Shown in pieces: positions 24,165 to 35,647 of a stretch of DNA of 64,000 bases. The translations under genes and the position numbers were made by a program. The stretch covers positions 124,001 through 188,000 of the forward strand of contig JAITYX010000119.1 of the NCBI GenBank assembly GCA_021018815.1. The letters are read 5' to 3'. This stretch comes from Talinum fruticosum. Taxonomy: Eukaryota; Streptophyta; Magnoliopsida; Caryophyllales; Talinaceae. Position 1 is the first letter of the stretch, and each line of letters starts with the position of its first letter. Under the pieces are notes generated by a model that saw only the letters and a list, made by a program, of their open reading frames with translations, was not told the origin of the DNA and made no database searches.

Positions 24165-24724
24165 ATGTATTATACATTCATCATAAACTAGACATGATTT
24201 TTTTGAAATTTACGTAATTCATAAGACAATAATGAAATTATGAATAAAATGTTGAGGTCACCCCTATTAATTTCCTTTGATGACGCAAGACATAACAGGA
24301 ACCAGAATTCTATTGTTGTGATTAACAATGAGGTCGATTTTACAAGACAAAATATGAAAGTGTACATGCAACATAGGCCGATCTACAAATAAGGGTAGAA
24401 GGATTGAGGAGTCAAATGGAAACAAAAAGTCATAAACAATAGTCATTCATGTTTATCAACTTTTGTTTCCATTTGACTTGTCGACCGTTTACCCTTCTTT
24501 GTAGATCGGCTTATGTTGTATGTACACTTTCATGTTTTGTCTTGTAAAACCAACCTGATTGTTAATCACAACATGAGAATTCCGGTTCCTCTTATGTCTT
24601 CTGGTCGTTAAAGCAAACAAAATGAATATCCTCAACATTTCATTCATATTTCATTATTGTCTTATGAATTACGTAAAATTCAAAAAATCATGGCTTCTAG
24701 TTTACTGACCAAGTATAATACAAC
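24165..24724. repeat. Foldback 2 inside CACTA, about 560 bp
   Basis: Left-arm landmarks CAAGACATAACAGGAACC, TGATTAACAATGAGGT and AGTCAAATGGAAACAAAA are mirrored on the right arm; the centre is near 24445. It is diverged from Foldback 1 but shares its outer sequence (GATGTATTATA at the left and CTAGTTTAC at the right). A third partial repeat of the downstream unit lies at 24990-25110. Confidence 0.85.
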
Positions 24725-24899
24725 AAACTTGTAATAAAAAAGGAAACGAATATTTAGATAATTGGATAAATTAGTCCACCCCCAACTTCAACTCATCAAA
24801 ATAAATAAATTTGATAACAAATTTATCTTTATGACAAGTATTTGGGGAGATCCTTATATCCAAATATCTTTCCAATGTTTTACATTTTCACATTTATAT

Positions 24900-25762
24900 T
24901 TTCTCCCTATTGATCGATAAATATATAACCATAAATTTTTTTCTATTTAACCCTAAATATTTTTATTTCTCTAAACTCTAACCATATTTCGATAATTCGA
25001 TAAATGCATTCACCCCAAAATCACCTCATCAAAATAAACAAATTTGGATTCAAATTTATCTTCATGAGAAGGTTTTTGGGGATGATCCTATATTCAAATT
25101 ATCTTTGTATTTCTCTAAAATCCTAGACAAATTCGGATGCACTCTTTTGATGTACAATCCTTAGCACAGATCCTAAACTCCTAAACCCATTTCTCAAAAA
25201 TCTCAAACATTTTATGAATTTCCAACTTAATAAACTAAACAAATGTTACCCACATTCTCAATATTCAACATTTCAACAATCTCAAACATTACCCACATTC
25301 TCAACATTCACATAATTACCGCAAATACATTCAACATTTAACTATAAAACATTTTCTAAATAACTTGAAGCGAAAAATAAGAGATGATAGATATTCATAC
25401 CTAAGAACCGAGAACGACGAGCGTGAGGAGAGGCTTGACAACGAGAACTTAGGAGATCTACACTTAGAGAAGAGAGGAAACTATAAGTAAATGAAAGATT
25501 AAGAGAGAGGAGATCTAGATGGCGAGAGTGAGCAGAGGCTTACCAATATTGATCGATCGGCGGTGAGGAACAAATTCCGATTTGAAAAGGTGTTCGTGGA
25601 GGAGCAAAAATTGTAAAAGCGACAAGACCGAGAGTTGTAAGTGGGCGTGGAAACAACGGATCGTGTTTTTCGTGCTAATCCGAAAGACATATAACGACGG
25701 TTCTATCATAGAACCGTCGTCATCTCGTGACATTTAACGACGGTTCTATTACTAGAACCGTA
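24900..25762. other. CACTA internal and subterminal sequence
   Basis: 24990-25110 repeats part of the unit that follows the foldbacks. 25390-25560 holds two near-copies of a GAGTGAGGAGAGGCTT-like motif. 25680-25760 has three ACGACGGTTCTAT/AGAACCGTCGT inverted motifs, the subterminal repeats of the outer CACTA element. No gene is seen. Confidence 0.5.
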
Positions 25763-27262
25763 CACTACTAGAAAATCATCATATAGCGACGAAAATAGCG
25801 ACGTAAAAACGTTATTTAGCGACGGAATTTGACAATTAGCGACGAAAAATTTCCGTCGCTGATTTTCGCGTCGCTAAAAATCAGCGACGGAATTTGATTC
25901 CGTCGCTAATCCAATCAGCGACGAAACAAGAAAATCCGTCGCTAATCGCTGACGGAATCGTAAAATTCCGTCGCTGATTTTTAGCGAATTTTAAAAAATT
26001 TTGACAATTTTGTATAGTTTTGAGTGCGACTACAAAAATTTACAATGAAATACAAATCCAAATAATCCAAGTAGCATAACAACATCAAATTCAACTTTAA
26101 TTCAAATATGAAAATCATATACAAACACATAAGTCATAAATAATCCAACTTCAAACATCCGTAAAAACTAATTGAAAATAAAAACAAGAGTAAACAAAGT
26201 AAATTATACAAACACAAGTTATGTTCTTCATCTTCCTTTTCCTCTTCTTCTTCCTCTTTCTCATTATCTTCATCTTTTACCTCATTCCAACCATGCCTAT
26301 CAAAATAAGTTATATCAAATCCTCTAAAATCTGAAATTTTATAGTAAACAAAGTAAATTATAAATACAACCAACAATGAGGGAGGATGAAGAAAACACAC
26401 CTACAAGAGGTTAAAGGTGGTTAGTTGGTGACGACGGCGATGGCGGAGGCCGGTGGTGGTGGACAGCGGTGGCGGAGGCGGGTGGTGGCGGAGTCTCGTT
26501 GAACTTCTATCTCGTTGCTCTCTCAAACTCTCACTTCTATCTCTCCTTATGTTTGCCGACTTTCGTTGAACTTCGGATTTTATATCGAAAATAGCGACGG
26601 ATTTTATCCGTTGCTACTTAAAAATTTAATTAGCGACTGAATAAGTCCGTCGCTAATTAAAAATTTTAAAATTTCGAAACCGAAGAAAATTTAATAGCTC
26701 GCCAACATAAAATTTTTCAAATTCTGATTTAGCAACGGACAAGTCCGTCGCCAATTAAAAATTTGAAAATTTTATATATTTGAAAAATGAAATAGGCGGC
26801 AAATTTAAATTTGAAAATTTTGGATTAGCGACTGAATTTCCATCGCTAATTCAAATTTGAAAATTTTTATATTTTTCAAATTAAAGTAGGCGGCAAAATT
26901 TAGGATTTTAAAAATTTTGAATTAGCGACGGAATTAGCGACGGACTAATTCCGTAGCTAATAAAAAAAAATTAAAAATTACATTTAGCGACTGACTGATT
27001 CCGTCGCAAAGTTAAAAAATTTTTAAAAATGAGATATAGCGACGGAATCAAGCAACGGACTGATTCCGTTGTTAATTATTAAAAAAAATTAATCATATTT
27101 TTTTTCATAAATCCGTCGCTGAGTTTTCCTTGTCCGTCGTTATGTTCGTCGCTAATGACTAAAATAGCGACGTAATTAAATTCCGTCGCTAATTAAGTTT
27201 TATCCGACACATGTCGATTCCGTCGCTAGTTTCCGTCGATATATAGCGTTTTTGTAGTAGTG
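25763..27262. mobile_element. CACTA element, inner copy, 1500 bp, perfect GTA duplication
   Basis: The ends are CACTACTAGAAAATC at the left and, on the reverse strand, CACTACTACAAAAACG at the right. It is flanked by GTA on both sides (25760-25762 and 27263-27265), the 3-bp duplication expected for CACTA. The subterminal regions, about 250 bp at the left and 700 bp at the right, are packed with AGCGACGGAATT and its complement TTCCGTCGCTAAT, the usual transposase-binding repeats. No transposase is present; an acidic minus-strand frame at 26134-26400 looks spurious. Confidence 0.93.
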
Positions 27263-27429
27263 GTAGTTAAATGTTCAACAAACATCTATGACGACGGTTC
27301 CGAACCGTCGTCATATTTGTTAAACAATGGTGGTTATTTACAAAAATGCCACTAATCCAGCTTTTATGACGGTTTGTCTTTCTAATCGTCCTTAAAGACT
27401 CGTCGTTAAAAGTGGTTTCTACAGTAGTG

Positions 27430-29040
27430 ATTCTTTGGTAGTAAAACCTTGGATAATGCCCAAGTAAATTATGCCACCGAAAAAACGACTTATTAATGGT
27501 TGTGTTTGCTTTGGACAAGTTCTACACCCATTTGGTCAACTCGGAGGTAGTCATCTTCGTCAATCATCTCACCCTAAAGCATCCAATGAAAAATTGAATT
27601 CCAAGCCTCGTCTTATTCGGTGGCTCCTATTATTGCAATAATTTGACTTGGAAATCAATGGCAAAGCTTGTTTACAAAATGTGGTAGTTGATCATCTTTC
27701 AAGATTAGGTCCCGAGGCTTCTCCTCTTGAAGAACTTCCAATTAACGACTCATGGATGAGAAACTTTTTCTATTTCTCATCAAGTCACTCTATCGCATGC
27801 TAATATAGTGAATTTCCTAGTGTGTGGCATATTGTCTCCAAAGTTGTCTTAGCACCAAAAGGAGAAGATCTCGACCGAAGCTAGGCATCATGTTCGAAAA
27901 AGCCTCTTCTCTACAAGGTGTGCGAAGATGGTATCTATAGGAGATATCTTCTACAAGATGAAGTGCAAAGTGTTCTTCACCATTGCCATTGTATTACATA
28001 TAGCAGGCACTTTGGCATCGATAAAAATGCATCCAAATTCTTTCAAGATAGGTTTTATTGGTCATCACTCTTCAAGGATGCAAAACATTCTGTGATGACT
28101 TACAACAAGTGCCAAAGAATCAGGATTATTTCAAGGAGGCATGAGATGCCCCAAAGAGAAATTTTAGAGGTCGAGTTATTTGATGTGTGGAGAATTGACT
28201 TCATGGGTCATTTCCCTCCTTCTCCTAATAACCTCTACATTTTGGTGGTAGCTGATTACATCTTTAAATGGGTTGAAGTCATTACCTTGCATACTAATGA
28301 TGACAAGGTGGTCATGAAGTTTCTCTAGAAGAACATTTTCACGTGATTTAGTACTCTTAAGGCCCTCATGAGCCACAATGGTACTCACTTCGCAATTGAA
28401 TTTTTGAATCTCTATTGAAGAAGTATGGAGTTTTTAAAAAGTTGCCACTCCTTACCATCCTCAAACAAGTGGCTAGTTTATCTCTCCAACTAGGAACGTA
28501 AAAGCATTTTGGATAAAACTATTTATAAATCGTGAAAAGATTAGTCTATGAAGCTTAATGATGCTCTTCGGATTTACCGGACATCTTACAAGACTCTATA
28601 AGGCACTAATCCATACCGATTAGTGTTCCAAAGACTTTTCATTTACCGGTTGAAATATAACACAAAGCATATTGAGCCATCCGAGAACTAAATTTGCCCT
28701 TACAGCTACCAAGGACAAGAGATTCTTATAATAAAAAACAAGCTTGATGAGTTTACACTAGACATATATAAGAACTCAAGGATTTATAAAGAATGGATCG
28801 GGCATTGGTATGACAAACACATCGTGAAGAAGAGGTTTGAAGAAGGTGAACTCGTTCTACCATTCAACTCACGATCGAAGTTATTTCCAGGTAAGCTGAA
28901 ATCCCAGTGGTCGGGTTCCTTCAAGATCACTAATAATTTTTTTTTCACATGGTGTTGTTAAAGTGTGGAGTAAGACATATGGATCATTTATGGCGAATGG
29001 GTAGCAGCTAAAGCCTCATTCCATGGGGCAACCCATTGAA
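27430..29040 (+). pseudogene. Athila RNase H and integrase, degenerate
   Basis: It continues the RT after the CACTA element: LDNAQVNYATTEK and FALDKFYTHLVNS (RNase H), then VDHLSRLGPEA. The integrase zinc-finger region is at 27960-28120 (HHCHCITYSRHFG, then YNKCQR), the core FDVWRIDFMGHFP near 28180, ALRIYRTSYKTL near 28560 and the C-terminal WYDKHIVKKRFEEGELVL and SGSFKIT near 28800-28930. At least ten frameshifts or stops interrupt it. After about 29040 the frame is lost. Confidence 0.8.
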
Positions 29041-30484
29041 ATGGTTGTTGATGCGAGGTGTCAAGAAGTACATTAGACATAGTTTAATTAAGTTTGAGCG
29101 AGTGGCAAAGCTAGCGAGGAGGTAGTTGATCATCATCAAGAAGACGATTAAGAATGCGAGTGATGCTATTGAGCAAGCCGGAAGCTTGCTAACGTGCATG
29201 CTCGTTAAGTCTGGTTAGCGAGTAAGTTAATAAGCGAGCAATAAAAAAACGATGCTAGTGTTCAAGCGAATAAGCAAGCAAGATATAAGCGAACAACAAG
29301 TATGTGAGTAACCGGATATGGATGAGCTAATTTACGCTTAAGCCACCACTCAAAGTAGGAAGGAACACCCTCAAGTGGTTAAAGACAATGCCACCCACAT
29401 AAGATTAAAGTTCTTACTCTTAAAACAAAACCCAAACTTTGAATTTATCTAGAGAGATTTTGAGATAGATAGCCAACGAGCTTATCATTCAATCAATAAT
29501 GAAAATTCCTTTACAAGTGAGAAGGAGGAAGCTTTATGAGCAACCAAGCTCCCTTCATGTGCCTTAAGAGGACTAAGCAACGTACAATTACTTCAAGGCT
29601 AAGAAAGGCTAATTAACAAACTAAACTAAGAAAATTATATAAAACTAGCCTTAACACAAGCTGAGTAATAAACTAGTCTAGAAAGTAGGCATGTAGGAGG
29701 CGAGAATTCTCAAAAGACTTTTCAACTGTCAATGAGAAGCAAGTTGTCACCCTCTCCTTGCCTAATTATGGGCCTCTCATAAGGAGGAAACCCCTTTGAT
29801 GAGGAAAATACTTTCCTATGGCTACTATGATGCCTGCTTTTCAGAAGTAGCAACAAGTGTATGATAGGAAAAGCTGGTTGGCAAGTTTGAGATTTAAAAG
29901 ACCCATTGGAACTCGATCTTAATCCAGACTCTTTCCCCAAGAATCGAAGCTTCCAACTAAGTTTGCACGATGCTATGACCACCTTCAGGATGTCAAAGAA
30001 TACCCTAAAATAAATAAAAATGCCAAAAGAATGACTTGGTAGCCTTAAACAACAAAATTAAGCAAACCAGGCATATTAGAACCAAATCTATGATAGGTGT
30101 GTTCTTGGCTTGATCCAACCAAATCCAAAGTTCATTAGCCAAAATAACTTATGAGGTTTGAAAATATATTTATTAAGAAGTCCAAGTAAAGAAAGACGTA
30201 TCCACTAAATCCATCTAAAATATCCAAAATTTAACTGTTGAAAATGGTATAAATTTTAGAACTAAAATGAGATAATAAGGCATAAGTTGAGGTCGTTTCG
30301 CCCAAGCATTGGAGTTGATCACCTCCTCGGTCATTAGGGTCACTTTTCACCACATTAACTTCTCTCTCTTGAAGAGATTTACCCTTAAATTAGAAGGGTA
30401 TTTGATATCCTCAATATAAGAGCTAAGACCACCTACATTAAAGATAATTATAAAAGTTCAATTGGAGAAGATAATCATAATAGA
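29041..30484. other. Region 3' of Athila pol, nothing recognised
   Basis: This would be the post-pol part of the Athila element. 29120-29340 is rich in AAGCGAGCAA-like words, loosely repetitive. A minus-strand frame at 29722-29982 has no family resemblance that I can see. No polypurine tract or 3' LTR is found. Confidence 0.4.
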
Positions 30485-31880
30485 GGCAGGGTGAACAGGG
30501 TGTTGAAAGATTTTTGAGAAAACTTGAAGTTCAAAAAGAATGGACTACTTAGAAGTTTAAACCGAGTCTAGGGTGACTAAGAAAGGAGATGAATAAAAGA
30601 CATGTTTTTCGAAGTTGAAATTTTGTAATCAACTTGTGAGAACCGAGTTGAAGCTACATTATCAACTTAGTGAAGGGAAGATTAGGAATGTGTTGAAAGA
30701 ATAAAAAGTGATTACCAAACTTTTCTCATTGAGTGTTACAACTTGGAATGAGTAAGATTACAAAGTATGAGTTGTATACTAGAAATGTATGATTAGTTTC
30801 GTTCTTGTTTTCATAAGTGAGAATATTGTATCAAGGCTTCTATATACAGTCTACTTTGGGAGAAAGTCATCGAGTCTTTAGCTTAGAAGAACTGGGTCAA
30901 TTAGTCTGTTGAAACAGATAGTCTCGGGACTTAGATTCTAGACCATCTTTGAATTACCCGTTAAGCCTATGTCCTACCTTCCAATAGTTGTTTTACCAAC
31001 TCTAGGGCTCTAAAACATCAGGTCGAAGAACTTGTTAGACTGGAGAATAAGAAATTATCCAAAACAACAACACCAAGCCTATAAGTTTTATCTTAGGTGT
31101 TTCGGGTTTTTCGACTTTTTTATCTCGCAGATCTTCAACTCGTTAATAATTCTTTTTCTTTTTTTTTTTTTTTGCTTTTCTTTGAGATAATTCTACTTTA
31201 GAAAACCTGGAAAAATAAATTAAAGAATGGTTCTCAAAATATAGAAATATGTTGGTCCATAATTTGATTAGGACTAATCTAAATAAAGCATTTAAAGACT
31301 AATTATCCTCAATCTATTAATCTGAAAATTTTCAAAGTCTAATTTTCAATATATTTATGTTTCAGATAGGTCATAACTCAAATAATAAGTCCAACATTAA
31401 TGGGTACGTGAGCTATTTAGACATTTTTCAGTTTTGTCCAGTTAAGTAATTTCAGCGTAATGAATCTAGCGTAAGTAGAATTAAGACAATTAATTCTAGT
31501 TCATTTCATGAAAAATGTCGTATTCAAAGTCATGAACCAAATGTGAAATTACTTTACCAAACTTAATAACCGAGTACTCGAGTGAGCCAGTTTCTTAGAA
31601 CTAAGTAGCTTAGTTAGTCTTAAATAATATGATTGAATAAATTCCTACTTTCAAAAATAGAAATGTGTCTAACACTTTTATAACTATTTTTTATTATTTA
31701 ACTCTTGGGTCAGTCAAGTATAATCATGTAAAATTAATGATTTTTATTCCAAATGACTTTATCTTGTGAATTGTTTTTAGGATTCTTATTAGTTAATCCC
31801 GATTTAGATGAATGACTTTAATTCAAAACAAGTAAGGGGTTAGTTAATTATACATAAGTCTTCAAGTCGAAATAGCCATA
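30485..31880 (-). repeat. Highly decayed copia-family LTR (tentative)
   Basis: Order and spacing of weak matches follow the reverse-oriented LTRs at 39483-40960: GGGTGAACAGGGTGTTGAAAG near 30490 (family GGGTGAATAGGGTGATGA), CTTCTATATACAGT near 30840 (TATA region), GGTTCTCAAAATATAGAAATA near 31230 (family GTTCTCAAAGTATAAAATA) and TTGGTCCA. The match is much weaker than between the other copies, so this is an older insertion. Edges are approximate. Confidence 0.5.
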
Positions 31881-31945
31881 TCTCATGGAAATTGTAGCTT
31901 GTAGACGTTGTCTCCAATCCTCTTTAGCACCTTCAATGGACCGTC

Positions 31946-33822
31946 CGTAGACATCTAAAATGTTTCACCCTTATCTCTTTTATTATCGTATTTTATATTG
32001 TTGGCCTAATTATGAAATCTCTAATACTATTTGAGGATTTCGATCACGGACGGTATTTGATTGGTGTGATAGACACCGATAAACCACAAAAACCCTTGAG
32101 CACCAAATAAATAGTCTTTTTGCCTTGAGTTAGTCCGAAAATCCCTTTTCTTTTGGAAGATCCAAACCCGGTCAAACCTTTAGAGTCAACGGATGTCCGG
32201 TGCTGCATAAAGGGAGATATAGGCTCAAAACACCGCATTTCATTTTTGTCCAACCCGGACAAGGAGTTAAAGACATCAAAACGACATCCCGCTCCATGTT
32301 TCTTTATCACTAGCATCAAAATGTGTGTTTTTCTCCAAAATAGTCCGCTCGAGACACGGAGCTTCCTCCCTCAAAACGACGTAGTGTGCGGCGCCACGCA
32401 CCAAGTCCATTTATACCTAAAAAGCTGCATTTTGCATGAGAAACCCCGTTGCAACATAGTAGGAGCTCAAGAATTCAGATCGACGTCGTATGGCCGACGC
32501 CCCAAATCATAGAATCTTGTTCTATTCGACTTTACCCCTTCATTTTTTAGCCCGGTTTTGTAGCTAGTTTGTGATAAGCTTTGGACCGCCGATTGAATTA
32601 AAACCCTAGGTCATTTCGTGACCTAGCCTCTCCCTATAAATAGAGAGCTTAGGCTCTCATTTTCAAAAACGTGTTTTCCTATGCATCATGCTGGCAAAAA
32701 GTAACCTCAAACGACTTATTCCTTAATGTTATGATGTTGAAGCCCAATTAAGAGCTATTGAATGCCCGGCTAGTATTTTAATCTCTTGGTTCCTTTTTAG
32801 CCTACTTTTCATCATACTCTCCAACACATCTAAACCCTAATACTCTATCAGTCATACATCTTTCTACCTACCTTTATACAAAACTCACAAAAAGTCCTTC
32901 TCGATTCACCATCGTTGCATCACTAGATCTAAATTCGAGATCCATATCAGCAGGTGGGACAACTTGAGGGCATCAATTCAGCCTTCACAATGGTTATTTA
33001 TTTTAATGTTTTATTACTTTCCGTATTATGGAGACAAAGTTGTATCGCTTTTAATAACTCCCCGCCCGATGTAATCCTTTTAGCTTTCGCTTCGTTTCTT
33101 TTTGCTTTTTATATTGCTTTCTTTATCACTGTTCATACTTGTCTTTATCGCTTTCATTATCATGTATTGGTTGCTTTTAATTTCGTATCCATGTTGTATG
33201 ATTGTATTTAATACGTTATCTAGATTTGCGACACAAAATAGTAATGGTCATCGCTTGACGGGCGGAAAGGAAGGGCTTATCCCTACGTTTCGTACCCTTG
33301 CCCCAGAATCCGATTCTCGGCTCTAGACCGATGGATTCACTTTTTAAGCTTCTTTCAACATAGCTTTCCAATAGTAAGATTGGAAGAGCATTTATTTTTG
33401 TTTTGTTAGTTTTTCATTCCTAAAACTAACCGATGACTCCTAATTTTGATTTATTTCTATCCAATTGCTTCTCGGCTTTTCCGATCGAATGATGTAAAAA
33501 AGGGAAGTTTTCTAGATCTACCAGCCAGGCAGAGGCCGAGGCCGACCACCTCGCTTTAGCCGTAAACCCCCAAGGCAGATTCAACAAACCCTAATTTTCT
33601 TTATTTTTCGATTAAGAAATAATATCCTTGGATTTCTAAAAATAATTTTTAAAATAAAATAATTAATAAAACCGCCACTCAATCTGATTTAATTCATTTT
33701 AACTTGATTTATAAAATTCAGAAATCTAAATAAGAGATTCATCCCCACTTTCTAAAATCATTTTCAATCTTTAAAACCCTAAAATCATTTTCATTTTCAA
33801 AAACCAAAAATAGAAAATTAAA
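31946..33822 (+). repeat. Tat-type LTR (LTR2 copy a), truncated by a copia LTR
   Basis: It starts CGTAGACATCTAAAATG (canonical TGTAGACACC) and aligns throughout with 43387-45180 and 59195-61202: shared landmarks are TTGGCCTAAT, CACAAAAACCC, the palindrome and TATA box near 32605-32642, and AAACTAACCGATGACTCC. No polypurine tract precedes it, so it is a 5' or solo LTR. The 3' end is cut by the LTR at 33823. Short frames inside (32153-32512, 32954-33211) are incidental. Confidence 0.8.
32605..32642 (+). promoter_or_regulatory. LTR2a promoter: palindrome plus TATA box
   Basis: CCTAGGTCA and TGACCTAG face each other across TTTCG (32605-32626), followed 8 bases later by TATAAATA (32635-32642). 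The same arrangement occurs in the other two LTR2 copies. Confidence 0.65.
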
Positions 33823-35290
33823 TAAAGACTTAGTTTCTAACTCTAAGTCATTTTGAGTATTACACGAAGGCTCATGTACCAATCCTATCTCTCTTAAGTT
33901 TTGATTTCAAGTTATTCTAAGTACTATAGAAACTCATGTGTAAGTTTTCATTTTGTTATGATCGACTCGAAAGCACCTTATGGCATATCTTCTAAACTAA
34001 TGTTTTTGACTCACTCGGACATCACTCAAAACTATCGCATGCTCAAATTATTTCTCTAACACCCTTATTCCGAGTACTAACCGCATATTCCAAAGCAAAG
34101 AGAATTACAATGTTAATTCCTTATTCTATGTCAGTTTATTTCTTTGAGAATTATTTTACCGGATCAAGTCGTTATACTCGATATTTTATTCTCTCTACTT
34201 GATCATCCTTAGGATTGGCTCAGATTGAATTTGAGTATATTTAATATTAGACATAGAAAATTCATTCCTCCGGGCCAAAGATAATTAAGCATTTAATTAT
34301 GCTAAGTTAATTATTATTTGTTCCTTATCTTGGACCAAAGTATTTTATATACTTTGAGAACCAATGTGGTTTGCTTTTGTAGGTTATTCAAACGAGGATA
34401 ACTCATGTTGAAATATAAAAATAACCGACTTCTAGCTGGAAATCACCAGTAAACAAGTTCGACCTACTTCGAACATGGCTCGGACAATGTGTCGTGGTTG
34501 TCTGTTTTCAAAACTGGAAAACTCCAACTCTAGGCTTAACGGTTGTTTCCACCACAACTTTCAGTCACCACCAAGTGATTAGACCATCTTCCGGAGCCAA
34601 AAATTGTTGCACAACGTTCACATCCCAACAAATCTTTTCCGAGTGACTCGTAAAAGCCGTTACAACGGCTAGTGAAAGGTTCTATCCGAACCAAGACTCA
34701 ACGGTCTTTCGGCCTGGTTGGATATAAATAAAACCCACCTCACAAGACTAGGATATTGCTGAGCATTATTGCTGAACACATTACTTGAGCTAAAGTTGTT
34801 GTTCTCATTCTTTATTCAATCTTCCAAGTTTGTATTTCATATTTTCCGACTTGTAAAGAAAGTCTTGTAAATAGTCACATTCTCTTCTCACTTTTGGAGT
34901 AAGGTCCTTTGGCTGAGCCGTAAGGGTTAACTTAGCTCAGTTGTCCCTTATTGTAAAGGTTACCTCAGTCAGGAAGTACTACATTAGATAAGGTAACTTC
35001 GAGACTAGGAAAACATTGTAAAGATTTGTTTAAGGGAGCAATTCTGGTAGAGTCAGTCCTTGTATTTTATGGATTTAAAATAGTGGATTTGATTTGGTGC
35101 TTGGATTAGCACCATCCGTGGTGTTCCGGCCCAGGAGAGTTTCCATGTAAATCTATGTTATCACTTTTCTTAGTCCAATCTAGACTCAAAATCTGCTGTT
35201 TAGCCGATTTGAAAAAATATCGTTTAATTTTCTTTACCACCCTATTCACCCCCTCTAGGGTGACTTAGACTCTTCACCAGCAAACCTTTA
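33823..35290 (+). repeat. Copia LTR (copy D), 5' LTR, 1468 bp
   Basis: It begins TAAAGACTTAGTTTC (canonical TGAAGACTC) and ends GCAAACCTTTA, followed directly by a primer site and a gag start. It inserted into the Tat LTR at 31946. Landmarks shared with all copies are AGTACTACATTAGATAAGG, GTGGATTTGATTTGGTGC and CACCCTATTCACCCCCTC. Confidence 0.85.
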
Positions 35291-35512
35291 ATTAGTATTA
35301 GAGCCTAGCATTTCAAGAGGATCTCACCATCCAAAGGTATAAAGATCGGATGGCTCGTAACAATGGAGAGTTCAATGAAGGCCGAAGTTCAAAGGGTCAA
35401 ACTTTGCTAACTAGAAGAAGATGATGGAATGTTTCCCGATGGACAATGATGAAGAAGTTTGGAACATCATCGAAGTTGGAAACTACATTCTAATGAAGAT
35501 GGAGAATGCAAG
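35291..35512 (+). pseudogene. Copia primer site and gag start after LTR D
   Basis: AGTATTAGAGCC (35294-35305) is a degenerate tRNA-iMet primer site. A gag start at 35350 reads MARNNGEFNEGRSS, matching MARENIGESDEGRSS of the copy that starts at 39427 on the minus strand. After about 160 bases of gag the sequence switches, at 35512, to pol in the opposite orientation. Confidence 0.75.
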
Positions 35513-35647
35513 GGGTTGCTCAACATGATTTGGAAATTCTCGGTTTTCAAATCTCTGGGATCTTGTTTAAGATCATATAAAGCTTTTTGCAATTTCAAAA
35601 CATGATTTGGAAATTCTCGGCTTTTAAATCCAGGGGTTGCTCAACAT
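35511..35647. repeat. Rearrangement junction with permuted micro-duplications
   Basis: Two short motifs each occur twice but in swapped order: GGGGTTGCTCAACAT at 35512-35526 and 35633-35647, and GATTTGGAAATTCTCGG at 35526-35542 and 35603-35619. The junction joins forward gag (left) to inverted copia RT (right). Confidence 0.8.

Larger units (their letters stand above)
19836..27429. mobile_element. CACTA (EnSpm-type) element, outer copy, 7.6 kb, non-autonomous
   Basis: The left end CACTACTACATGAACC and the reverse complement of the right end CACTACTGTAGAAACC both continue into CACTTTTAAC, giving 25-bp inverted repeats with a few mismatches. Subterminal repeats of the ACGACGGTT type lie in both orientations near each end (19880-20110; 25680-25760; 27290-27410). 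The flanking triplets are ATA and ATT, so the 3-bp duplication is imperfect. It splits Athila RNase H. No transposase is recognisable; the inside is filled by foldbacks, a MULE-like element and a second CACTA element. Confidence 0.85.

Noticed and set aside
26134..26400. Minus-strand frame with an acidic run
   Set aside because: GAA/GAG-rich low-complexity sequence inside a non-autonomous CACTA element; no recognised domain.
32153..33326. Open frames of 74-119 codons in LTR2 copy a
   Set aside because: Equivalent positions in LTR2 copies b and c are not open in the same way, and they span the LTR promoter and leader.
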